From Lysinibacillus fusiformis (GTDB taxonomy: Bacteria > Bacillota > Bacilli > Bacillales_A > Planococcaceae): a stretch of DNA of 64,000 bases. Below the pieces are notes generated by a model that worked only from the letters and a program-made list of their open reading frames with translations, searched no databases and had not been told where the DNA came from. How positions within the stretch are numbered: the stretch's first letter is position 1; every line of letters begins with the position of its first letter. Shown here piece by piece: positions 55,033 to 64,000 of the stretch. The stretch spans positions 4,947,086-5,011,085 of the forward strand of contig NZ_CP070490.1 in NCBI RefSeq assembly GCF_016925635.1, given 5' to 3'. Both the position numbers and the translations under genes were made by a program.

Positions 55033-56103
55033 TTATTTTTTATTTCGTAGACTTTCATCTTCATGAGGGCTAACCAACGTTATCGATAACTCCTCCACTA
55101 TTTGACGAATGGCAAATAAAATGTCCTGCCGCACTTCCAGCATAACAGCGGTATCATTTGTAGCAACAAAGAAACGGACAAGGACACGATAGGAATCGTG
55201 ATGAAATTCATCTATAAATACATGAATCATGTCTTTCTCTGTTTTAGCATGTAAATAAATTTCCTTATGAATGGCCGTTAAGGCGCTGCGTATACCGTCC
55301 TCGTCATTATCGGAAGCGACAAATAAAAATTGCTCACATTTCCGTTTTTCTCTTCTAGATAAATTATAAAGTGGACGATTAACTAAATAGGAGTTCGGCA
55401 CATACACAAGTCCTTTGTCTCCTGTTTGAATTAAGGTACTTCTTAAATTGATATCCTCAATCGTTCCTTCAATTTTTTGATCCTCTGTCGCAATCCAATC
55501 CCCTATTTGGAATGGATTATCTAATGCTACGGACATGCCACCAAATACATGCGCTAATGTATCACGAATACCAAAGGCAATCGCCACGCCCGTTAAACCA
55601 ATTCCTGTTAAGAAGCCATTGAGATTAAAATCCCAAAAGGAAGCAATCGTAAACATAGCAAAAATCATGATGAGTACTTTACCGATTCGTAGGAAAAACG
55701 GTAATAAGACATTCTGATCCTCTTCGCTCGTTAATTCGAATGGTTGTTTCGTATAAAAATTCAATACATCATAAACCCCTTTAAAAGCAAAAAACACCAT
55801 AATAGACAATACAAAATTCTTTGTTGATGGATGCGTAAATAAAGGAACCTTTATTAAATAAGATAAGCTTAGCACAATGACCGTCGTCATAAAGGCATAG
55901 CCAATTGCTTTACTAAATTGCGCCAGTACATTTGCTTGGAAGTTGCGCTGACGATCCTTTAAAAATATCACTGCACGATGAATAATTTTTTTGATGATGA
56001 AACGTTGAATAAGCCATCCAACTAAACAAATAATGACGGCAATTAAACCATCTATCCAAGTTGGGACTGTAAATTTAGGTAACAACCAATGTAATGAATC
56101 CAT
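55033..56103 (-). CDS. MscS-family mechanosensitive channel
   Basis: 356 residues. There are N-terminal membrane helices (~15-35, 65-90, 95-115, 140-160). The pore-lining helix and beta domain are recognised by LTGIGLTGVAIAFGIRDTLAHVFGG, SVALDNPFQIGDWI and GTIEDINLRSTLIQT. The last is the MscS cytoplasmic hallmark. It relieves turgor after osmotic downshift. It is a single gene with its own terminator region. Confidence 0.9.
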   Translation of the reverse strand: MDSLHWLLPKFTVPTWIDGLIAVIICLVGWLIQRFIIKKIIHRAVIFLKDRQRNFQANVLAQFSKAIGYAFMTTVIVLSLSYLIKVPLFTHPSTKNFVLSIMVFFAFKGVYDVLNFYTKQPFELTSEEDQNVLLPFFLRIGKVLIMIFAMFTIASFWDFNLNGFLTGIGLTGVAIAFGIRDTLAHVFGGMSVALDNPFQIGDWIATEDQKIEGTIEDINLRSTLIQTGDKGLVYVPNSYLVNRPLYNLSRREKRKCEQFLFVASDNDEDGIRSALTAIHKEIYLHAKTEKDMIHVFIDEFHHDSYRVLVRFFVATNDTAVMLEVRQDILFAIRQIVEELSITLVSPHEDESLRNKK

Positions 56104-56140
56104 GTATTTCTCCTTTATAACTACCTATGTATCGCCAGCA

Positions 56141-56178
56141 AAAAGGAGCTGACCTTCAGTAATGGTTAGCCCCTTTTT
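56141..56178. terminator. Terminator between the VWA-like gene and the MscS gene
   Basis: AAAAAGGGGCTAACC / GGTCAGCTCCTTTTT stem read on the minus strand, just after the stop codon at 56180. Confidence 0.8.
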
Positions 56179-56179
56179 G

Positions 56180-57052
56180 TTATTGTATGGCATCATCTGC
56201 AAAAAAAGCCTTACTAGCAAACCAAAATTGCTGTTTATTAAAATTATGTTCATGCATGGCAATCACTGAAAATTCAGCATGATATTTTTGCTTCATTTCC
56301 TCTAGCATGGTTTTCGCTTGCTTGCCAACGAGATGTTGCCCATCAATAGGTGTTCCTTCTGTAAAAATAATCACATCTGCTTCTGTGCCTAGTTGATTTT
56401 CCTGTAGTAATGCTTTCACAAACTGTAAAACAGGAAAAATGGCAGCCTCTCCCTTTGCCTTATATTCGATAAAACTCTTAAAATCAGCTAAATTTAAATG
56501 ACCATTTTCAAAGCGGTAGTGGACATGAATTTGACGATCATACGGAACAATATATAAATCACGGCCTTCCCGATGTGCATTCATAAATAATGCTAAAATC
56601 ATACTTTTACAAATCTCAGAGTAAGCTGCCATCCCTGTCGTTTGTTCTAAACATATAATCATCGGACCAGAGTCTTGTTGATAGTCATGAAAGGGCACAT
56701 AGTAAATATTTCCGCTTTTCGTTGTCTGCTGCTTGAGCTTTTGACATCTTAGCTCTAACCATTTTCGTTCATAATACTGGCGTTGCTCTTTGCCGTTTGC
56801 TAAGCGTTCAGCTTTCTCAATAGCAGGGATATTTTCTCGGATTTCATGCATGATATCTGTCAATTCTAGTGCAAATGCTGCCATATTTCGTAATGGCTCA
56901 CTCTTGAAAAAATAATCGATAAAATAATGTTGTTCTCCTTCACTTAACTCCTCTATATGTAGGTTTTCGTAGAGAAAACGTAAATAGTCAAGTTGTTCGA
57001 TTGTCATCTGCTGGTCAAATTGCTTGATGAGGGATTCAATTGCATCTTTCAC
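56180..57052 (-). CDS. VWA-like (CoxE-type) domain protein
   Basis: 290 residues. The N-terminal ~100 residues are helical. From ~125 the fold resembles a von Willebrand A domain: PMIICLEQTTGMAAYSEICK, LFMNAHREGRDLYIVPYDRQ, FIEYKAKGEAAIFPVLQFVK and ADVIIFTEGTPIDG. The usual metal-binding Asp-x-Ser-x-Ser is replaced by LEQTTGM, so metal binding is uncertain. In many Bacilli such genes pair with a MoxR ATPase, which is not seen in this window. The function is unknown. Confidence 0.65.
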   Translation of the reverse strand: MKDAIESLIKQFDQQMTIEQLDYLRFLYENLHIEELSEGEQHYFIDYFFKSEPLRNMAAFALELTDIMHEIRENIPAIEKAERLANGKEQRQYYERKWLELRCQKLKQQTTKSGNIYYVPFHDYQQDSGPMIICLEQTTGMAAYSEICKSMILALFMNAHREGRDLYIVPYDRQIHVHYRFENGHLNLADFKSFIEYKAKGEAAIFPVLQFVKALLQENQLGTEADVIIFTEGTPIDGQHLVGKQAKTMLEEMKQKYHAEFSVIAMHEHNFNKQQFWFASKAFFADDAIQ

Positions 57053-57439
57053 TTAGCAGCACCTCCTAAGCACCACATTTTTTGGATAATGTCTATAGTA
57101 TAACCAAAAAATTTTTTTGACAATACAAAAACGCTCGCTATAAAGACGCTACAGAAAAAACAATGTTGCTACTTCAGGGATTTTTTTTGCAAAAGAAACA
57201 TACTAACATTAGTAGTACAAACCAAGGCCATGGTTTGTGCTACTATTTTTTTATAGTAGAAGTGAAGAAAAGCCGACCAGCCTCTGGGACCATTTGTGAG
57301 TCCGTATATTAAACCGGCTAACTTCATGCCCTTATATGAATCAGTTTAGTATGTTGGGTCCAAGAGATCGTGTATAAGAAAGTGGAATCGATAAGGTACT
57401 GTGAAGGCTTCTATGATTGGTCAAAAGGAGAAGAATGAG
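57053..57439. other. Untranslated leader of the IS110-family element and flank
   Basis: No gene. It holds a hairpin with arms TAGTAGTACAAACCA / TGGTTTGTGCTACTA (57210-57244) followed by ATTTTTTTAT. About 195 bp of conserved-looking non-coding sequence then leads up to the transposase. In IS110 elements this region encodes the bridge RNA that guides target choice. Confidence 0.5.
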
Positions 57440-58663
57440 ATGAAACATGTTATTGCGTTAGATGTCAGTAAAGGAAAAAGTACTGTTGCGATTTATGATG
57501 GTCACCGCCAATGTGAATTCGAAGGTGTGCTACTTCATACACGCGGTGATTTTGAGCGATTACACGAACGAATAGTAGAGATGTCAAAACAAGATGGACA
57601 AGCACCAGCTATCGTATTTGAAGCAACAGGTACCTATTCAAAACCTATCGAAGCATTTTTCAAAGATTACGGCTACGCATACTGCCGCATGAATCCACTT
57701 GAAGCGAATTTACAGATGGCAACGATGCGTCGTCATAAAACCGATACTAGTGATGCCCATGAACTTGCGAAGACTCATTTTAAAATGGAACGCGAAATAA
57801 CGTACATACAAGACGATTATTATGAACAGATGCGTGCACTGACTCGTTACTACGATGAAATTGATGAAGAAATCATTTTACTCAAAAGTAGAATGCATGC
57901 CATTTTACAGCTGAGTTTTCCAGAATTAGAAAAGCTGATTACACCGAGTTCAGCACTATTTTTAAATATTGTACAACTCTATCCACACCCCGCACTTTTA
58001 CAAGCCCATTCAAAAACGATGATTAAAAATCGTTTAAAGGCCAATACGCGAAAAAACCTCTCGCTAATGCGTGCGGAGGCTAAAGCTATTACATTATTAG
58101 AAGCAGCTGAAAATAGTTACCCCGCGATTAAACCAACAGATATTCGTTGTGATCAAGCACGAGATTACGCAGCTCGCATTGCGGATTTACAAGAGAAGAA
58201 AGATACGCTTGTGAAACAGATGGTGGAATTGTCGGAAGGACGAAAAGAATATCTAGTATTTCGATCGATTCCTGGAATTGGCGATTCAACGGCGTGCCGA
58301 TTAATTGGAGAGATTGGTGACATCCACCGCTTTCAAAATGCGAAACAACTGAACGCTTACGCAGGCATTGATATTATGCGGTACCAGTCTGGGAATATGC
58401 AATATCGAGACAGAATTAATAAACGAGGAAACAAACATTTACGAAAGATTTTATATTTTATGGTGTGCGCCATGCTTATGGCTAAAGGAAAACCGAATCA
58501 TTTTGTGGACTATTACTACAAATTAAAAAAGCAACCTCAGAGGAAGCCTCATAAGGTTGCGATCATCGCCTGCATCAATAAGTTTCTGAAAGTGACATTT
58601 CAGTTACTGACGCATGGCATTCTTTACGATTATGAGTCCGCACTACCAGCTCAGAAATCGTAA
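57440..58663 (+). CDS. IS110-family transposase
   Basis: 407 residues from the ATG at 57440 (AAAGGAG upstream; a start at 57401 is less likely). N-terminal RuvC-like DEDD domain: ALDVSKGKSTVAIYDG (first Asp), FEATGTYSKPIEAF (Glu) and RRHKTDTSDAHELAK (two Asp). C-terminal Transposase_20 domain: IPGIGDSTACRLIGEIGDIH and LNAYAGIDIMRYQSGN with the catalytic Ser, then RGNKHLRKILY. It is intact. It lies between the VWA-like gene and the IS1182 element. The exact ends are not visible because IS110 elements lack terminal inverted repeats. Confidence 0.93.
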   Translation: MKHVIALDVSKGKSTVAIYDGHRQCEFEGVLLHTRGDFERLHERIVEMSKQDGQAPAIVFEATGTYSKPIEAFFKDYGYAYCRMNPLEANLQMATMRRHKTDTSDAHELAKTHFKMEREITYIQDDYYEQMRALTRYYDEIDEEIILLKSRMHAILQLSFPELEKLITPSSALFLNIVQLYPHPALLQAHSKTMIKNRLKANTRKNLSLMRAEAKAITLLEAAENSYPAIKPTDIRCDQARDYAARIADLQEKKDTLVKQMVELSEGRKEYLVFRSIPGIGDSTACRLIGEIGDIHRFQNAKQLNAYAGIDIMRYQSGNMQYRDRINKRGNKHLRKILYFMVCAMLMAKGKPNHFVDYYYKLKKQPQRKPHKVAIIACINKFLKVTFQLLTHGILYDYESALPAQKS

Positions 58664-58739
58664 TCACCTACATAGAACTATATCATAATGACCTTTCGAA
58701 AAAAATAAAAATCGTCAGGTCTTTTTGGCGTATCTAAAA

Positions 58740-58785
58740 ATGAGTGTGAAGTGATGAGGGATATCCCTCACCACTTCACACTCAT
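58740..58785. terminator. Long hairpin downstream of the IS110 transposase
   Basis: ATGAGTGTGAAGTG..TGAGGG / CCCTCA..CACTTCACACTCAT, a nearly perfect stem around GATATC. The plus strand continues AAAAATATAAATTATT; no T tract, so it may be structural rather than a terminator. Confidence 0.5.
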
Positions 58786-58861
58786 AAAAATATAAATTAT
58801 TCATTAAATAAAGTTGACTAATCGTAAGAAAGAGGCTGGGACATAACTAGCTTCAATTAGT

Positions 58862-58901
58862 GAGAAATCCTAATTTGAATTCATTCAAATTAGGATTTCT
58901 C
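58862..58901. terminator. Hairpin inside the left end of the IS1182 element
   Basis: GAGAAATCCTAATTTGAA / TTCAAATTAGGATTTCTC stem; T-rich on the plus-strand side. On the minus strand it follows the transposase stop codon (58885) by overlap. Confidence 0.75.
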
Positions 58902-60489
58902 TATTTTTTATGTTGTCTCCATACCTAATGGCTGTGAATTTTCTTAAATTCACAGCCATTAATGCCAGACCTATTTCATTTTTAACCTTCGATTTTCCTC
59001 GAACAGAAAATCGAGTGAAACGCAAATTAGCTTTCAAGAATCCAAAAACTGGTTCCACGTCAATTTTGCGTTGACGATAAATGGTACTCGTTTTTTCTTC
59101 TGAAAGCTTTGTTCTTACATATTCTTTTTGCTGTTCCCACTTCTCATTCACTATTAACTTACGATTATTTCCTTCTTTTGCTTTTGTACATAATGAACGG
59201 AATGGGCATTCGGAACAGTCTTCACATTCGTATACCTTAAACTCGCGCGTGAAATCATATTGATCCGTTTTCGTGGTACGATATTTAAATACAAGCTGTT
59301 GTTGGTTCGGGCATGTGTATTGATCATTTTCTTCATCATAATCCCAGTATGCTGTATTGAATTCGTTTTGTTTATACTTTTTCTTTTGTTCTTTTAAATA
59401 CAAGTTATACGTAATTAAGGCTTCTCGTTTACGATTCGAAAGGATATCATCATAATTTTGTTCGCTACCATATCCAGCATCTGCGACAACGTGTTTTGGT
59501 AGTTCAAAATAATGTTGTTCGATTTCATCTAAAAACGGGATTAAGGTACGTGTATCCGTTGGGTTCGAATAGATACTATAGGCAAGCACATATTGACCTT
59601 CTGTTGCGACTTGGATGTTATAACCTGCTTTCAATTGACCATTTTTCATATAGTCATCCTTCATTCGCATAAATGTGGCATCTGAGTCCGTCTTGGAATA
59701 ACTATTTCGCATGCCAAAGATTTCAAAGTCTTTTTGATATTTTAGTTTACGTACAATATAGTCGATTAATTGTTTGCGTGCTTGCTTTGGGAATTTCCGT
59801 TCGGCTCTTAAAGCTTTTCGCGCAGCTACATCCGATGAATCCTCTATTTTTTGATCATACGCGGAAATCACTTCGTCTACTTTTTCTACCATCTGGGCGA
59901 GCTCTTCTACTGCTAATTCTTCTACATTTTCTCGTTCAATTTCTGGTATGATTTCTTTCTCGAGTAGCTCATCGTATAACTGGTTTGATTTTTCAATTAA
60001 TCCGTTATGATATTTCTCGATGGATTTTTTCCACACGAAAGTAAATTTGTTCGCATTGGCTTCGATCTTTGTTCCATCAATAAAAATAGCTTCCTGATCA
60101 ATTAATTCTTCTTGGACCAACTGGCAACGGAATTGGACAAAACATTGGCGGATCAACTCTTTCATTTCTGGTTGAACACGAAAACGGTTGATCGTGCGGT
60201 AGCTTGGTTCATACCCTTGAGCTAGCCACATCATCCGAAGACTATCTTTTAATAGGGCTTCAATTTTACGCCCTGAGAAGACAGATTGTGTATAAGCACA
60301 TAAGATAATTTTAAGCATCATGCGTGGATGGTAGGCGGGACAGCCTTCATTTCGAAGGAATGGTTCAAACGCTTCAGGCGAGATACTTTCAACTAGATGG
60401 TGGACATGGAAGGCAATATCATTTTTTTGTAATGTTACTTCTAAATCTAAAGGCAAAACTAATTGATTCATGTTATAATTTTTAAACAT
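58885..60489 (-). CDS. IS1182-family transposase
   Basis: 534 residues. N-terminal DUF772-type domain: GCPAYHPRMMLKIILCAYTQ, and FSGRKIEALLKDSLRMMWLA. Catalytic DDE region: EAIFIDGTKIEANANKFTFV (first Asp), ADAGYGSEQNYDDIL (second Asp) and IDVEPVFGFLKANLRFTRFS (Glu). A Cys cluster lies between (CEDCSECPFRSLC). It appears complete, so the copy may be active. Confidence 0.95.
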   Translation of the reverse strand: MFKNYNMNQLVLPLDLEVTLQKNDIAFHVHHLVESISPEAFEPFLRNEGCPAYHPRMMLKIILCAYTQSVFSGRKIEALLKDSLRMMWLAQGYEPSYRTINRFRVQPEMKELIRQCFVQFRCQLVQEELIDQEAIFIDGTKIEANANKFTFVWKKSIEKYHNGLIEKSNQLYDELLEKEIIPEIERENVEELAVEELAQMVEKVDEVISAYDQKIEDSSDVAARKALRAERKFPKQARKQLIDYIVRKLKYQKDFEIFGMRNSYSKTDSDATFMRMKDDYMKNGQLKAGYNIQVATEGQYVLAYSIYSNPTDTRTLIPFLDEIEQHYFELPKHVVADAGYGSEQNYDDILSNRKREALITYNLYLKEQKKKYKQNEFNTAYWDYDEENDQYTCPNQQQLVFKYRTTKTDQYDFTREFKVYECEDCSECPFRSLCTKAKEGNNRKLIVNEKWEQQKEYVRTKLSEEKTSTIYRQRKIDVEPVFGFLKANLRFTRFSVRGKSKVKNEIGLALMAVNLRKFTAIRYGDNIKNREILI

Positions 60490-60570
60490 AAGGATCCTTC
60501 TTTCTGTATAATTTTGTTGTGGTGACTTAATTTTATCAGAAGTGATCCTTATTTTTTTATGAAAAAATTT

Positions 60571-60616
60571 AAAGCCTGTGAAATTTTACTGATCGTAAAA
60601 TTTCACAGGCTTTTTA
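60571..60616. terminator. Hairpin inside the right end of the IS1182 element
   Basis: AAAGCCTGTGAAATTTTAC / GTAAAATTTCACAGGCTTT stem followed by TTTAATTT on the plus strand. It would stop transcription entering from outside or leaving the element. Confidence 0.75.
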
Positions 60617-60647
60617 ATTTAGAGGTGGGTTTTGTCCCAGTCTCCTC

Positions 60648-61307
60648 TTAATTATTTAATTCATAATGTTTGCCTTTTACTAAGTAAAATAGATGTTCTG
60701 CAATATTTGTTGCATGATCAGCAGAACGTTCTAAATAGCGGCAAATAAATGTGAGGTGTGTAATCTGCGAAATATGGGATGGATTTTCTACCCCTGCACG
60801 AAGTAAAAGTGTAATCGTTGCCCCGTATAAATCGTCCACATAATCATCTAATTCAGCGATTTCTTTAGCGCGTACCGTATCTTCCTCGGTAAAGGCCTTC
60901 ATGATGCTCTCTAGCATTTCTACTGTTTTATTACACATAGTTTGTAGATTCGTTATCGGGAATATCATTGGTTCTTTGCCAATTCGAATCGCTTCTTTAG
61001 CAATATTGACCGCATAGTCGCCTACTCTTTCCATATCCGATGCTGCTTTTACAAGAACCATGAGACGGCGTAAATCTGTTGCTACTGGTTGTTGTTTGGC
61101 AATCATTAGTATTACATGGTCATTAATTTCTTCTTCAAGGCGATTAATAATTAAATCGTCTTCCAAAATTTTTAATGCCTTTTCTAAATCCTGCTCTACT
61201 AATGCTTCAAAAGCTGTTTTTAATGCAAAGATACTGCTGTTGGCAATTGCAAGAAATTGTCCCTGTACCTCTTTTAACTCTTGTTCAAAACGTTCACGTA
61301 CGATCAT
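60648..61307 (-). CDS. phoU: Phosphate transport regulator PhoU
   Basis: 219 residues, two PhoU three-helix bundles with metal-binding motifs: EEEINDHVILMIAKQQPVAT (~60-80), VKAASDMERVGDYAVNIAKE (~88-107) and the second-copy FICRYLERSADHATNIAEHL (~186-205). It couples PstSCAB activity to the PhoR kinase and moderates phosphate uptake. AAGGAGGAG precedes the ATG; there is a 14-bp gap to pstB. The IS1182 right end sits immediately after its stop, so the 3' untranslated region is lost. Confidence 0.95.
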   Translation of the reverse strand: MIVRERFEQELKEVQGQFLAIANSSIFALKTAFEALVEQDLEKALKILEDDLIINRLEEEINDHVILMIAKQQPVATDLRRLMVLVKAASDMERVGDYAVNIAKEAIRIGKEPMIFPITNLQTMCNKTVEMLESIMKAFTEEDTVRAKEIAELDDYVDDLYGATITLLLRAGVENPSHISQITHLTFICRYLERSADHATNIAEHLFYLVKGKHYELNN

Positions 61308-61321
61308 CCAATTGCTCCTCC

Positions 61322-62155
61322 TTAGCCGAAACGTCCCGAAATATAGTCTTCTGTCCGTTGATCTGCTGGTGTTTGGAAAATAACATCCGTTTTATCGTAT
61401 TCGACAACCTCTCCACTTAGGAAGAATGCTGTACGATCAGAAATACGTGCTGCTTGCTGCATATTATGTGTCACGATAACAATCGAATAATCTTTTTTCA
61501 ATTCTTGTACAAGCTCTTCCACTTTCAATGTAGAGATAGGATCTAAAGCAGATGTCGGCTCATCCATTAGAATGACATCAGGTTCAATCGCTAAACAACG
61601 CGCAATACAAATACGCTGTTGCTGACCACCTGATAATCCGTAGGCATTTTGATTTAAACGATCTTTTACCTCATCCCAGATGGCTGCCCCTCTTAGTGAT
61701 TTCTCCACAATTTCATCTAGAATTTTTTTATTTTTAATGCCATGGATTCTTGGTCCATAGGCAATGTTATCATAAATAGATTTTGGGAACGGGTTTGGCT
61801 TTTGGAATACCATTCCTACACGTGTTCTTAATTCCTCTACCGTATAATTTTTATCTAAAATATTACGCTCACGATATAAAATTTCCCCTGATGTACGAAC
61901 GATTGGTACAAGTTCAACCATTCTATTTAATGTTTTTAGATACGTAGATTTACCACAGCCAGATGGCCCAATAATAGCCGTTACTTCATTTTCATAGATG
62001 CTTAAATTAACATCTTTTAAGCCATGGTGATCACCATACCATAAGTTTAAATTTCGTGTATCGTAGACAATGTTTTTCGCCACATCTTTCATAGACTTAG
62101 TTGTTGCTTGATTCAATTTGACAATTGTTTTTTCCTCTTTTAAATCTAGTACCAT
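61322..62155 (-). CDS. pstB: Phosphate ABC transporter ATP-binding protein
   Basis: 277 residues. Walker [10 protein letters not shown] (~68-76), signature [16 protein letters not shown], Walker [14 protein letters not shown] and the His switch [30 protein letters not shown] is typical of PstB. It drives high-affinity phosphate import with PstA and PstC. GAGGTGACC precedes the ATG. The start adds ~25 residues compared with the shortest family members. Confidence 0.96.
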   Translation of the reverse strand: MVLDLKEEKTIVKLNQATTKSMKDVAKNIVYDTRNLNLWYGDHHGLKDVNLSIYENEVTAIIGPSGCGKSTYLKTLNRMVELVPIVRTSGEILYRERNILDKNYTVEELRTRVGMVFQKPNPFPKSIYDNIAYGPRIHGIKNKKILDEIVEKSLRGAAIWDEVKDRLNQNAYGLSGGQQQRICIARCLAIEPDVILMDEPTSALDPISTLKVEELVQELKKDYSIVIVTHNMQQAARISDRTAFFLSGEVVEYDKTDVIFQTPADQRTEDYISGRFG

Positions 62156-62167
62156 AAGGTCACCTCA

Positions 62168-63046
62168 TTAATAACGTTTTTGGAATTTATTTCGAATATA
62201 GATGGCAATAGAATTCATCAATAACAGCACCGTCATCAGCACTAAAATACCTGCTGCTGCTACATACTGAAAGGCTTCTTGTGGTCGTTTTGCCCAGTCA
62301 TAGATTTGCATCGGCAATGCTGTAAATTGACTCAATAAACCATTCGGTAAAAACTGCAGGATAACTGGAATCCCGATAACAACTAGTGGAGCTGTTTCTC
62401 CTATGGCACGAGACAAGGCTAAAATACTTCCTGTTAAAATACCTGGGATGGCGGCTGGTAATACAACACGCAAAATCGTTTGCCATTTCGTTGCTCCCAT
62501 ACCATAGGAAGCCTCACGTTGTTCATTTGGCACTGCGCGAATGGCCTCTTGAGCCGCTACAATGATAACAGGTAAAATTAACAAACTCATTGTAAAGCCA
62601 GCAGCTAAAATACTTTTTCCTAAACCCATCATACGTACGAAAATAGTTAATCCAAGTAATCCAAAAACAATGGAAGGAACACCTGCTAGATTGGATATAT
62701 TCATGCGAATAAAATCATTGATTCTATTTTTCTTGGCATACTCCTCTAAATAAATCGCAGTACCCACACCTAAAATAATAGATACTGGCGCTACAACTGC
62801 CATTAACCAAAGCGAACCGATCAAGGCAGCTTTGATACCTGCCTTATCCGCAAATCGTGATGCAAAATTCATCAAGAAATCGATGTTTAAGTAATCGATA
62901 CCCTGTGTCACAATGCGGTACAGTAAAACAGCTAAAGTTACAAGTGCAAACGTCGTAGCTAAGAAAAATAGGGTTTTCCAAACTTTATTTGCTGTAATAC
63001 GCTTTGTCATTCGTTTCATGACGACCGTGTCATCCATATAGCGCAT
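62168..63046 (-). CDS. pstA: Phosphate ABC transporter permease PstA
   Basis: 292 residues from the ATG at 63046, which has GGGAGG 9 bases upstream within the end of pstC; a frame from 63088 overlaps pstC and is unlikely. It has six membrane helices. The permease EAA-type loop is visible as EAIRAVPNEQREASYGMGAT, followed by KWQTILRVVLPAAIPGILTG. VPSIVFGLLGL is a PstA mark. Confidence 0.95.
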   Translation of the reverse strand: MRYMDDTVVMKRMTKRITANKVWKTLFFLATTFALVTLAVLLYRIVTQGIDYLNIDFLMNFASRFADKAGIKAALIGSLWLMAVVAPVSIILGVGTAIYLEEYAKKNRINDFIRMNISNLAGVPSIVFGLLGLTIFVRMMGLGKSILAAGFTMSLLILPVIIVAAQEAIRAVPNEQREASYGMGATKWQTILRVVLPAAIPGILTGSILALSRAIGETAPLVVIGIPVILQFLPNGLLSQFTALPMQIYDWAKRPQEAFQYVAAAGILVLMTVLLLMNSIAIYIRNKFQKRY

Positions 63047-63047
63047 G

Positions 63048-63995
63048 CTAGTAAACCTCCCTGAAGCGTTTCGAAATATAGTGAGCAAGTAAATTCATTA
63101 CTAGTGTAAAGATAAATAGTGTGAATCCTACTGAATAAATAGAGTAATAAATGGTTGTACCATAACCCGCATCACCCGTTGAAACCTGTACAATGTATGC
63201 AGTCATTGTTTGAATAGAGTCTGTCACATTGAGATCAAATTTCGGTGTCGATCCACCTGCAAGCGATACAATCATTGTTTCACCTATTGCCCGGGAAATA
63301 GCTAACACAACGGAAGCCACAATCCCAGAAAGTGCAGCGGGTAGTACTACTTTGATTGCTACCTCAAATTTCGTCGCACCTAGGGCTAAAGCCCCTTCAC
63401 GCATACTATTTGGTACAGATGACATGGCATCTTCTGAAAGAGATGTAATCATTGGTAAAATCATAATTCCTACAACAATACCAGGACTTAATGCATTAAA
63501 TAGTTTGAGTCCAGGTACAATTTCTTGTAGGATTGGTGTGACAAATGTTAAAGCGAAGAAGCCATAAACAATTGTTGGCACACCTGCTAATACCTCTAAA
63601 ATAGGTTTCACTGTACGTCTTGTTTTCTCACTTGCATATTCACTTAAATAGATAGCTGAAGCAATTCCAAATGGTACAGCTACTACAACTGCAATAAGTG
63701 TCACTTTTAATGTACCAGCGATTAATGGCAAAATCCCAAATAATGGTTCATTACCTGAAAACGGTAACCATTTTGTACCGAAAAGGAAATCCGTAATCGA
63801 CACACGTTTAAAGAATTCAAACGTTTCAAAAATAAGGGTGAAAACAATGCCAAATGTTGTTAAAATCGAAATAATTGCTGCAGAAAATAATAGAGCTGGC
63901 ATGGCTTTTTCCACTATTTTCTTTGTTTTTTGATTGCGCGAATTTGCAATTAATTGCTGCACAGATGATGTCTTATCTTCCTTTTGAGAAACCAT
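63048..63995 (-). CDS. pstC: Phosphate ABC transporter permease PstC
   Basis: 315 residues, complete; the ATG is at 63995, five bases from the window end. Six membrane helices. Family marks: FLFGTKWLPFSGNEPLFGIL, AVPFGIASAIYLSEYAS and VPTIVYGFFALTF. The EAA loop is LSEDAMSSVPNSMREGALAL. The phosphate-binding protein gene pstS is expected just upstream, outside the window. Confidence 0.95.
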   Translation of the reverse strand: MVSQKEDKTSSVQQLIANSRNQKTKKIVEKAMPALLFSAAIISILTTFGIVFTLIFETFEFFKRVSITDFLFGTKWLPFSGNEPLFGILPLIAGTLKVTLIAVVVAVPFGIASAIYLSEYASEKTRRTVKPILEVLAGVPTIVYGFFALTFVTPILQEIVPGLKLFNALSPGIVVGIMILPMITSLSEDAMSSVPNSMREGALALGATKFEVAIKVVLPAALSGIVASVVLAISRAIGETMIVSLAGGSTPKFDLNVTDSIQTMTAYIVQVSTGDAGYGTTIYYSIYSVGFTLFIFTLVMNLLAHYISKRFREVY

Positions 63996-64000
63996 TGGGA

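Larger units (their letters stand above)
58830..60650. mobile_element. IS1182-family insertion sequence
   Basis: The ends carry imperfect inverted repeats: AGAGGCTGGGACATAAC (from 58831) on the plus strand and AGAGGAGACTGGGACAAAAC (ending near 60647) on the minus strand. Inside each end is a strong hairpin (58862-58901 and 60571-60616), which may shield the element from outside transcription. The transposase gene lies on the minus strand. The right end abuts the phoU stop codon. Confidence 0.85.

Noticed and set aside
58740..58785. Hairpin considered as the right end of the IS110 element
   Set aside because: IS110 elements lack terminal inverted repeats, and no matching left-end sequence was seen, so the boundary stays open.

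Overview
The window comes from a low-GC Gram-positive bacterium of the Bacillaceae/Planococcaceae group, most likely Lysinibacillus or a close relative. This is judged from the protein sequences, the comG-aroK and yqgW-yqgX-yqgY gene orders, the T-box leaders and the gcv operon with its tandem glycine riboswitch. No database search was run. Most chromosomal genes lie on the minus strand.

Chromosomal left arm (1-18388). It holds an edge-truncated MFS transporter with an upstream regulator, a large secreted repeat protein, and a comP-type histidine kinase. A tiny comX-type pheromone gene that overlaps comP by 28 bp lies directly upstream, and neither comQ nor comA is beside them. Then come a SUKH-family gene with an ADP-ribosylglycohydrolase, the glycine cleavage operon gcvT-gcvPA-gcvPB under a glycine riboswitch, and the competence pseudopilus operon comG followed by aroK.

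Inserted island (about 18389-43279, about 24.9 kb). comGA is cut in two: its 3' part is at 17981-18388 and its 5' part at 43277-43894. The intervening DNA starts and ends with an 11-bp perfect inverted repeat. At its right end it carries three consecutive tyrosine recombinases plus a small coiled-coil protein, the layout of Tn554-like or recombinase-in-trio elements. Its cargo is largely anti-phage defence: a complete type II CBASS operon (Cap4 nuclease/SAVED effector, CD-NTase, Cap2 E1/E2, Cap3 JAB peptidase) and a Gabija pair (GajA OLD nuclease, GajB UvrD helicase). It also has an orphan P-loop GTPase and a protein with ten zinc-finger repeats. The reading frame of that protein is broken exactly at an A-AAA-AAG slippery heptamer. 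The left end of the island is a graveyard of gene remnants (DUF2971, IS4-type transposase, a TnsA-like N-terminus).

Chromosomal right arm (43895-64000). It contains an ArsR/SufR-like regulator, yqgY, yqgX, yqgW, tyrosyl-tRNA synthetase with a tyrosine T-box, and an LtaS-family enzyme. These are followed by yqgQ, 5-formyl-THF cyclo-ligase, rpmG, two small membrane-anchored proteins and trpE-trpG with a tryptophan T-box. Then come an MscS channel, a VWA-like protein, an IS110-family element with a long untranslated leader, an IS1182-family element abutting phoU, and the phosphate uptake genes pstC-pstA-pstB-phoU.

The most notable points are the interruption of a competence gene by a defence island, the solo comX-comP pair, and the zinc-finger/nuclease-like/glycine-rich protein with its possible programmed frameshift.
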